Made by a program: the position numbers and the translations under genes. A stretch of DNA of 20,328 nucleotides, from the NCBI GenBank assembly GCA_964612455.1, contig CAZTCB010000023.1, forward strand, positions 1-20,328, given 5' to 3'. Below are positions 6,973 through 13,371 of this stretch, piece after piece (position 1 is the first letter of the stretch; every line of letters begins with the position of its first letter). Under the pieces are notes generated by a model. The model searched no databases and had not been told where the DNA came from. It saw only the letters and a program-made list of their open reading frames with translations. This stretch comes from SFEB01 sp964612455 (GTDB taxonomy: Bacteria; Bacillota; Clostridia; Christensenellales; CAG-314).

Positions 6973-7847
6973 TATTCCGTCTCCTCGTCGATAAGATTGT
7001 ACTTGCGTGCTTTAAAAAGTATCTTGCGCGCCCTATCCATTACGGGTTTATCGACCATTTTACCGTCAAGACTAAACACGCCCAAGCCTTTTTCCGCAGC
7101 TTGCTTTGACGCTGCCTCTACGCGGATTGCCCAATCGATATTTTTAGCACTCGGAACAAAAACGCTGTTGATAATCGGTACCTGATTGGGATGTATCGCA
7201 GCTTTCGCATTCATGCCGAGATTGGCGACGAAATTGCAATCGGCAGCCAAGCCCTCGTTGTCGTTGGTGTCCGTAAACGGAGTATCGATAGCATCGATTT
7301 TAAGTGCGGCGCAAGCGTAAGCAAGGCGCATTCGCGGAAACAAAATTTCGTTTCCCTGTCTCGTCCTCGCCACCTCCAGGTCGCTCGACAAATCCTCCGC
7401 GCCGAGCAAAACACCGTTAACGCGCGGCGCTCTCACGATATCCTCTATCTGCAAAACCGATACGGCAAGCTCGATAATGGGAATAACGTTGATTTTTTTG
7501 GTCATGCCCTTAGCATTTTCTATTTCGGTCAGATATTGATCGAGTTGATTTAAGTAGCAGACTTGAGCCTTCGGAAGCATAATCGAATCGATTTTGTCCG
7601 AGACTACGGCTTGCAAGTCTTTTTCCCAGTACTCGGTATCGAGTCCGTTGATACGCACGACTATTTCCATCGGCGGCGTATGGATAAGGGACATGAGATA
7701 TTGCGAAACCAAAGTCCGAGCGGCGTCTTTTTCCGTTACGCTGACGGCGTCTTCGAGATCGTAAATCACGCCGTCGGCGTCAAATACGTCGGAGTTTTGC
7801 AACATCGCCGGGTTATTGCCCGGCATAAAGAGTAAACTTCTCCTCAT
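6972..7847 (-). CDS. citE: Citramalate lyase beta subunit (CitE)
   Basis: A 291-residue HpcH/HpaI-aldolase-family protein, the usual length for CitE. Motifs seen are YDLEDAV (29-35), VRING (64-68), PIIELAVSV (123-131, Glu126) and LLGAEDLSSD (147-156), then AIHPNQ; Glu126 and Asp152 are the likely metal ligands. It cleaves citramalyl-ACP to pyruvate and regenerates acetyl-ACP. I use ATG 7847, which overlaps the citD stop in TAATG and follows GGAGG by 10 nt. A longer frame opening at 7904 would overlap citD by 58 bases and begin with atypical residues. The 1-nt overlaps on both sides support equal production of the three lyase subunits. Confidence 0.93.
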   Translation of the reverse strand: MRRSLLFMPGNNPAMLQNSDVFDADGVIYDLEDAVSVTEKDAARTLVSQYLMSLIHTPPMEIVVRINGLDTEYWEKDLQAVVSDKIDSIMLPKAQVCYLNQLDQYLTEIENAKGMTKKINVIPIIELAVSVLQIEDIVRAPRVNGVLLGAEDLSSDLEVARTRQGNEILFPRMRLAYACAALKIDAIDTPFTDTNDNEGLAADCNFVANLGMNAKAAIHPNQVPIINSVFVPSAKNIDWAIRVEAASKQAAEKGLGVFSLDGKMVDKPVMDRARKILFKARKYNLIDEETE

Positions 7848-8104
7848 TAGTCTTTGTCCTCCATGCGCCGTATCGCGGTAATGAGACGAGCCTTTATCGT
7901 GCAATCCAATGCACCTTTATCCTCGCAAACGACGTCTATTTTTTCAACACCGATTTCTTTCAACGTGTCGTATATAACCTTTTCAATCCTCGTGTGAAAA
8001 AAATCGTAAACTATACTGTTGAGAGTAACGTTGAGACCGTCGCTTTCTTTAACTGTTATCAATGCGTCGTTTGACTCCAGAGTGCCTGCTATCCCTCTCT
8101 TCAT
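7847..8104 (-). CDS. citD: Citramalate lyase gamma subunit, acyl carrier protein (CitD)
   Basis: An 85-residue carrier protein, slightly shorter than typical CitD (about 95-100). The N-terminal IAGTLESNDA matches the family's AGTLES motif. Ser11 corresponds to the serine (Ser14 in the Klebsiella protein) that carries 2'-(5''-phosphoribosyl)-3'-dephospho-CoA. AAGAAGG lies just upstream of the ATG. A 72-nt gap separates it from the ammonia-lyase gene; I saw no promoter or terminator there. It precedes citE and citF in the standard D-E-F order. Confidence 0.92.
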   Translation of the reverse strand: MKRGIAGTLESNDALITVKESDGLNVTLNSIVYDFFHTRIEKVIYDTLKEIGVEKIDVVCEDKGALDCTIKARLITAIRRMEDKD

Positions 8105-8176
8105 AAAAACCTTCTTTATCTGAAAATTTATCCGTCAATCGGTCTTGCGAAAATTTGCAAATTCTGCAAAATCTTA

Positions 8177-9436
8177 TTATTTTTTCTTTGAAAAATATCT
8201 CTTATTTGCAGACGCGAGTACCCTGTTCATTTCGTTTCTTACTATCATGTACCCTTCGTCAACACCCATGCCCGGCTTTGCCAGACACTGCAACGCACGG
8301 CATGCAATAGCGATATTGGTGGTAGTCTTTGCCGAAACGTCGGTTTCGTTGCAAGTACCGCCGCAGTAACTGCCAACGCCTTTTTCGTTGCAATAAACTA
8401 TTGCTTCCGCCACGTTGTTGACGCCGCCGAGGTCGGGAGTTTTTATTTGGAGAACGTGTCCCGCATGGTTGTCCGCAAAATACTTGATATCCTCGAGGGT
8501 ATTGCACCATTCGTCAGCGACGATTTCCAACTTGGAACCCACCTCTATGAGTTTAGCCGTCAAAATCTTTTCATAATTCATCGTGCCCTCCCTATCGCCG
8601 GTATCTATAGGACCTTCGATACGGATGCGGAAAGGTTTAGCTGCTTTTTCGCACTCCAGCAAATAGTTAAACATTTTGTCAACGTCGTAATCAAAAGCAA
8701 TACCTATCGTGCCGTATACGTCGATATGGAAAATCGGAGAATAATCTTCGCTCACGCGATATTTCAAAATACGATCTCTCAACCACTCGATATAAGCGAG
8801 CAAAATCTCGCCCTTGCGACCGAGTTTGGTATCCACGTTGTTGATAAGCGCGTGCGGCAACACGTCGGCTTGTTTTATAATCATTTTGTCGGCGTTAAGC
8901 TCTCTGTCGTCGCCCGATTGGGTAAAAATAGGCACGGCTTTGTACTCGCCCTCCGGGATATCGTACTCCTCGCGGATAACTTCTGCCATAGTAATGCGTT
9001 TGCTGTTTGCCGTAGCGTTGAGCAATGCCTGAGTAATGCCGTAACGAATAGCCGTGTGCAGTCTCTTGCCGTTGACGGTCATTCTGTCGTACTTTTCAGC
9101 CAAAGGACGAAACGCGGACACGTCTTCGCCTATGAGTTGCGGGACTATCTCTTTTTCGATAAGAGGAATAAAGTCGCTTGCCAAAAACAAAGGATCGCGA
9201 CCGCCCGCACCGGAATACTGTACCGCCGCGCAATCACCGTAACCTATAGTGCCGTCCTCGAGAACAAGCTGTACGGAAATAGCCTCGCCCGCCTGACGAA
9301 TACTCTGAAAGTTTTGCGTCATAGGCTCGCCTACGTACATAAAACCGTCATGACCGGCACCCGCTTTAATTGCTTTTTGATCGTCGAAATAAAATCCGGT
9401 ATAGGATTTTGTCAAAACCACGTCTACTATTTTCAT
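8177..9436 (-). CDS. mal: Methylaspartate ammonia-lyase
   Basis: A 419-residue enolase-superfamily enzyme that removes ammonia from (2S,3S)-3-methylaspartate to give mesaconate. Residues recalled as catalytic or substrate-binding in the clostridial and Citrobacter enzymes are all present with an offset of one: metal ligands Asp239 (FHIDVYG), Glu274 (RIEGPID) and Asp308 (VADEW), catalytic Lys332 (IKTPDLGG) and His195 (LPHAL), and Gln173, Thr361 and Cys362 in the substrate pocket. The length matches the family (about 413). AAGAAGG precedes the ATG. It lies directly after the glutamate mutase genes, as in clostridial operons. The complete residue set indicates a working enzyme. Confidence 0.97.
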   Translation of the reverse strand: MKIVDVVLTKSYTGFYFDDQKAIKAGAGHDGFMYVGEPMTQNFQSIRQAGEAISVQLVLEDGTIGYGDCAAVQYSGAGGRDPLFLASDFIPLIEKEIVPQLIGEDVSAFRPLAEKYDRMTVNGKRLHTAIRYGITQALLNATANSKRITMAEVIREEYDIPEGEYKAVPIFTQSGDDRELNADKMIIKQADVLPHALINNVDTKLGRKGEILLAYIEWLRDRILKYRVSEDYSPIFHIDVYGTIGIAFDYDVDKMFNYLLECEKAAKPFRIRIEGPIDTGDREGTMNYEKILTAKLIEVGSKLEIVADEWCNTLEDIKYFADNHAGHVLQIKTPDLGGVNNVAEAIVYCNEKGVGSYCGGTCNETDVSAKTTTNIAIACRALQCLAKPGMGVDEGYMIVRNEMNRVLASANKRYFSKKK

Positions 9437-9499
9437 TATCTTTACCTTCTTTAAAACAAAAATATTTTATTACTTAACCTCGGTATCAATCCAACCAAG

Positions 9500-10963
9500 T
9501 TAATCTTCGTATCTTTGATGACCTACGAGATGCTCTGCGCTGACTGCGCAAACGTCGTCTATCGTGAGTTGGAAAGAAACGTCTCTGCATTCTTTTGCCG
9601 CTCTTTCGGCTATTCTCTTGTGATGAAACTCTTTGATTTCGTCGGACAAAGCAAGATTACCGAACTCGAGAATTCTTATCGCGCCGTCGTTGTCACGAGC
9701 GGGCAAAATAAGACCGGCATTAAATTTTGACGGAGCGAAAGGAATATCCAACATGCCGAGCTCGAACGCCTTGACGGCTCCCTGCGCAATATCGCCGTCG
9801 CCGACCTTTAAAACGGCGTCCATCAAACAATTGACTTCTTTTTCAATCTGAGCCATTTCGTCGCTAAGCTCCTTGCACTCGGGGAACTTTTGCTCCTGCA
9901 ACAACTTGGTAACGATTTTTGACGCCTTAATACCGTCTGCGTTTGCCTCTTTGGTAGGAATACCGACCGACTCATGCGGAGTCTTGTTAATCATCTTGGT
10001 CGCGCCGCTCAACGCCGCTATGGTGCTACTCATGGCTATGAGTCCCATCGCCTCCGCCTCATCGGCAGGGAAACCGCCCATCCATTGATGGAAAACGGTG
10101 GTAACGCAAACGTCGTGATAACCAAACTTGTTGAGATACTCGTCCGTTTGTTTTTGCAAAGTACGAATGGCGGCTATATCCTGAATAACGTTGCCGCCCA
10201 TACCGTATCCGACGGATATGTTTTTAACGCCTTGCTCCGCGGCAAGTATAGCCTCTATGATACCGACCGTATTTGAGATACACGGCGGCACGAGCGTGCC
10301 CGTCAAAGGACCGAACGGTTCTCTGTTGAGCGTTACGCCATGCTCCTCGTAATAACCGACGAGCCTGTCGCAATACTGCCAATACTTTATCGTATCTTCG
10401 ATAGATACGCTTTTAGCGTAAGGAAGGTTGTAAGAAATCGCACCGCCCTCATTGGAAGTCCAACCTGCCGCGTGAATAATTTCGGACAAAAGTCTCGCAT
10501 CGGGAGTACCGTGACGAGCCTGCAACGGCACATGCACGGCGTTTAATACCGATTTGCAACCGTCGACACCGTGATTGACGGCGGGAAAACCGTTTAACAA
10601 CGATCTACCGATGGTCGAGCTTTCAACTATGGCTTTTTCGCATTCCGCATAACGATTTTGACGAGTGTAACTGTCTATCGTGGACGGCAAAAAGTCCGCC
10701 CCCGCTTTTTCAAGGTACGTAAGCAACTCGGTATGTCTCGCTATGAGCGCGACGCCCGCGCGCGGCTGCACCAAAGTACGGGATTTACGCGCTTTGGCCG
10801 CAGCTAATTTTTTTGCAAAGTTTTTTTCATCGGGAAGACTCTTTAAAAACTTGACCGCCTCATCCAGGTCGAGTTGGGGATCGCTACCGGTTTTCCAGCT
10901 TGCGAGAACCTCTTTTCTTTCTTCTAAAAATTCTTCTTCAGTTAATTTTTTGTTCTTAACCAT
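9500..10963 (-). CDS. glmE: Glutamate mutase epsilon (catalytic) subunit
   Basis: A 487-residue TIM-barrel subunit of adenosylcobalamin-dependent glutamate mutase, which rearranges L-glutamate to (2S,3S)-3-methylaspartate. The family length is about 483. Arg68 (QPRAG), Arg101 (SYTRQN), Arg150 (LQARHG), Glu172 (SNEGG), Tyr178 and Tyr182 fall within one or two positions of the substrate-binding residues I recall for the Clostridium cochlearium enzyme (R66, R100, R149, E171, Y177, Y181). It needs the small B12-binding subunit GlmS, encoded two genes upstream. AAGGAAGG precedes the ATG, and 32 nt separate it from glmL. Confidence 0.96.
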   Translation of the reverse strand: MVKNKKLTEEEFLEERKEVLASWKTGSDPQLDLDEAVKFLKSLPDEKNFAKKLAAAKARKSRTLVQPRAGVALIARHTELLTYLEKAGADFLPSTIDSYTRQNRYAECEKAIVESSTIGRSLLNGFPAVNHGVDGCKSVLNAVHVPLQARHGTPDARLLSEIIHAAGWTSNEGGAISYNLPYAKSVSIEDTIKYWQYCDRLVGYYEEHGVTLNREPFGPLTGTLVPPCISNTVGIIEAILAAEQGVKNISVGYGMGGNVIQDIAAIRTLQKQTDEYLNKFGYHDVCVTTVFHQWMGGFPADEAEAMGLIAMSSTIAALSGATKMINKTPHESVGIPTKEANADGIKASKIVTKLLQEQKFPECKELSDEMAQIEKEVNCLMDAVLKVGDGDIAQGAVKAFELGMLDIPFAPSKFNAGLILPARDNDGAIRILEFGNLALSDEIKEFHHKRIAERAAKECRDVSFQLTIDDVCAVSAEHLVGHQRYED

Positions 10964-10995
10964 TTTATCCTTCCTTTCGGTTATATCGTATTGTT

Positions 10996-12396
10996 TTATT
11001 TATCGTTGACATCTATCTGTTTAAGATGTTTTTTCATTATCTTTAAAGCGAGCAACGGATCTATCTGACTGAGCAGTCCCATTGCCGCCAATATGTAATC
11101 CGCGTCGAGCAAATATCTCGGGCAAGTCGGTCTCAGTTGCATAGGTCTGTTAACGTCAAACTCGACCGCCTTGAGTATTTCGTAAGGATTTTTATTTCTT
11201 ACGAGCACTCCGCCCGTACCGATAACGTAACGGATTTTGCTCAAATCCTTGCCGTATTGCGTATACAGCATACCCATTGGCGTATAAGACTCTTCCATCT
11301 TGCCGACATGACGCTCCATTGCTTTGTCTACGCAGATACGCCCCATTATCATGTCTATGTGCGTCTCATGCTCGTTTGCGGGTACGTTGTCGACATGTTC
11401 GTGCCGAAAGAGCAATTCTTTTTTCAAATCGACGCCTTCGTCGGCGTCTATCGTTTTTATTTCTTCCTCAGTCAGCGAATCGAGTACGCCCAGCGCCGAA
11501 TAACGCATACCGAGGTCGCCTTCTACCGTGCGTTTTGCGTACGGCTCTTCCAGCCCCTTTATTACGACGTCGCTACGTTTTGCCGAAGGCGAACACATAG
11601 AATACATGTCCGTTGTGGCTCCGCCTATGTCCACGAGGACTATTTCTCCCAGCCCTTTTTCGTGCATATATCCGTTGGATAACAAATTGGCGGCTTGGAG
11701 AACAGACTCGGGCGTCGGCAAAATAACTTTGTCTATCTCGCTCTCTATTTTTTTGATACCCTTGGCTTCTATAATGTTTTTGAGAAAAATTTCCCTTATC
11801 CGCTCTCTCGCATCCGTTACGTTCAACACGTTGAGTTTAGGCATTACGTTTTCGCAGACGTATTCGTTCATGCCGTACTCGTTGCAGATATCGAGCACCT
11901 CGTCCTGACAATCCTTGTTGCCTGCGTAGATGACGGGTATCTTTATACCCCTCTCGGCGAGCATTCGTTGATTAAAGAGAACACACTCGGAATTTCCGCC
12001 GTCCGTACCGCCGCACAAAAGTATGATGTCTATTTTTTTTTCGATAATTTTGTCGACGTTGCGATTTGTCAGGTGATGAGAAAAAGCAAGATCCACCTTG
12101 GCTCCCGCGCCGAGACAAACGCGCTTTGCCGCCTCGAGCGTAAGCTCCTCCACCAAACCGATAGCGCACATTTTTAATCCGCCCGCGGCAGACGAGCAAC
12201 CGATGATTTTGTCAAAAGTCACCTTGCCGCCGAGTTTTTTATACAACTCGTTAAGTGCGTTTTCGTAACCGACGGTGATATCCGTGTCAACGGTAGTAAA
12301 GTGACTTGCCGTTGCGATGATATCCTCGATATCGGTATCCACCGCCGTCAGTTTAGTAAAGGTCGAGCCGAAGTCGATCATGAGATAACGACTCAT
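10996..12396 (-). CDS. glmL: GlmL/MutL, putative glutamate mutase chaperone or reactivase
   Basis: A 466-residue protein of the MutL (glutamate mutase accessory) family with an actin/Hsp70-type ATPase fold. Phosphate-binding elements are MIDFGSTFTKL (6-16), GCSSAAGGLKM (66-76), LLCGGTDGGN (126-135), DIGGATTDMYS (256-266) and a late GTGGV motif. It always travels between glmS and glmE. The proposed role is ATP-dependent reactivation or B12 exchange of the mutase; this rests on genetic context and fold rather than firm biochemistry. It is unrelated to the DNA mismatch-repair MutL. GGGGGAG precedes the ATG, and it starts 3 nt after the glmS stop. Confidence 0.95.
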   Translation of the reverse strand: MSRYLMIDFGSTFTKLTAVDTDIEDIIATASHFTTVDTDITVGYENALNELYKKLGGKVTFDKIIGCSSAAGGLKMCAIGLVEELTLEAAKRVCLGAGAKVDLAFSHHLTNRNVDKIIEKKIDIILLCGGTDGGNSECVLFNQRMLAERGIKIPVIYAGNKDCQDEVLDICNEYGMNEYVCENVMPKLNVLNVTDARERIREIFLKNIIEAKGIKKIESEIDKVILPTPESVLQAANLLSNGYMHEKGLGEIVLVDIGGATTDMYSMCSPSAKRSDVVIKGLEEPYAKRTVEGDLGMRYSALGVLDSLTEEEIKTIDADEGVDLKKELLFRHEHVDNVPANEHETHIDMIMGRICVDKAMERHVGKMEESYTPMGMLYTQYGKDLSKIRYVIGTGGVLVRNKNPYEILKAVEFDVNRPMQLRPTCPRYLLDADYILAAMGLLSQIDPLLALKIMKKHLKQIDVNDK

Positions 12397-12399
12397 TTT

Positions 12400-12804
12400 T
12401 TACTCCCCCAAGACTTCCTTTATATCGGGCAAAGTTTTTTCGATAGGCGTACCGGGACCGTAAACCTTATTAAAGCCCATTTTATAAAAGCGTTCCTTAA
12501 CCTCGTCTATGTTTTGCTTGCCTATGACGATGTTACCGCCGACAAACATCGGTATGTCACCGATACCCGCCTCTATGCATTTGTCACGCATGCCGCGGCA
12601 ATCTATCTCGCCCTGTCCGTACAAAGAAGAAACGAGAATAAGATCGGCATTGGTCTCGATTGCTGCGTTTATAAAATCCTCCTGCGAGGACAACACGCCG
12701 ATATTGACGACGTTGTAACCGTTGTTTTTTAAAACGTACTCGATAATCTTGTTGCCCACTGCGTGTACGTCTGCACCGATAACGCCGATAACTATTGTTT
12801 TCAT
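12400..12804 (-). CDS. glmS: Glutamate mutase sigma (B12-binding) subunit
   Basis: A 134-residue Rossmann-like cobalamin-binding protein. It has the full base-off/His-on signature: Asp12-x-His14-x-x-Gly17 (in GADVHAVG), then SSLYGQGE, then the GGNIVIG loop. His14 replaces the dimethylbenzimidazole ligand of B12. It is the smaller partner of GlmE and the first gene of the operon. AAAAGGAG lies 10 nt before the ATG. The symbol refers to glutamate mutase S, not to glucosamine-6-phosphate synthase. No cobalamin riboswitch is evident in the short leader. Confidence 0.97.
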   Translation of the reverse strand: MKTIVIGVIGADVHAVGNKIIEYVLKNNGYNVVNIGVLSSQEDFINAAIETNADLILVSSLYGQGEIDCRGMRDKCIEAGIGDIPMFVGGNIVIGKQNIDEVKERFYKMGFNKVYGPGTPIEKTLPDIKEVLGE

Positions 12805-12898
12805 ACCGTGTCTACTCCTTTTGGTACCTGAAAAAGTATGTGACGTAAAATCGAAAGCGGCATATCAAACACACCTACCCCAATTTACACCGTCTGTT

Positions 12899-12927
12899 AT
12901 TATAACTCATTTCGCAATACTTTTCAA
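12899..12927 (-). promoter_or_regulatory. Promoter of the methylaspartate operon
   Basis: On the minus strand TTGAAA (12927-12922), a 17-bp spacer and a perfect TATAAT (12904-12899) make a strong vegetative promoter. The DNA just upstream (about 12935-12975) is very A/T-rich with runs of T and A, like an UP element. The transcript should start near 12892, leaving a leader of roughly 88 nt before glmS. No other clear promoter was seen within the ten-gene cluster, so one long mRNA is likely. Confidence 0.82.
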
Positions 12928-13371
12928 GAAATTCACCTCTAAAAGTTTTTAAAAAGTACAAGAAAAAAAATTTCACAAAACCGCTAAACGCGACAAAAGA
13001 ACGGCAACGCCGACATTATTTTCATAACGAAAAGGACAACCCCTAAAAACGTGCGGCGGCAAATTGAAAACGTTAATCGGCTATACTATAGATAAACTTG
13101 CCGTTAATCTTCACCCGTCCCTACTCGTTTTATAAAAAACGCAACCCGCACACGGCTGGCGGTCGTCTCAGGCGTCTTTAAACACGACAAACAGAATAAA
13201 AACGCAAAAGATATATTTTCTCTCTTTTTCTTGCTGTTTTCGACGTTCGACACCCGCTTGTTTTAGCACCTTTGCGAGGAAATAATATTTGAAAACAATA
13301 GACAATCGACGTCAAATATGGTAAAATAATCGCAGAGTTGCGGTCGATTGATCGCATGATAGGTTACGAGC
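12928..13371. other. Divergent intergenic region
   Basis: No gene with a plausible start and ribosome-binding site is seen here. The left edge is the A/T-rich tract behind the glmS promoter. A possible rightward promoter, TTGAAA (13064-13069), 17 bp, TATAGA (13087-13092), lies well upstream of the next gene. It would give a leader of about 275 nt or a short RNA. Inverted motifs such as CGGCAACGCCG are too short to call structure with confidence. Confidence 0.4.
13299..13327 (+). promoter_or_regulatory. Probable promoter of the membrane/ABC transport module
   Basis: TAGACA (13299-13304), a 17-bp spacer and TAAAAT (13322-13327) form a moderate vegetative promoter 44 bp before the ATG of the fusion gene. 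The -35 matches consensus at four of six positions and the -10 at five of six. The downstream start codon has only a weak AGGT upstream, so expression is probably modest. Confidence 0.5.

Noticed and set aside
8447..9454. A 335-codon open frame on the plus strand, opposite methylaspartate ammonia-lyase
   Set aside because: The sense gene has all catalytic residues intact; the antisense frame has no recognisable protein features.
12805..12898. Possible cobalamin riboswitch before the B12-dependent mutase genes
   Set aside because: The leader of about 88 nt is too short and I do not see a B12-box-like conserved core.
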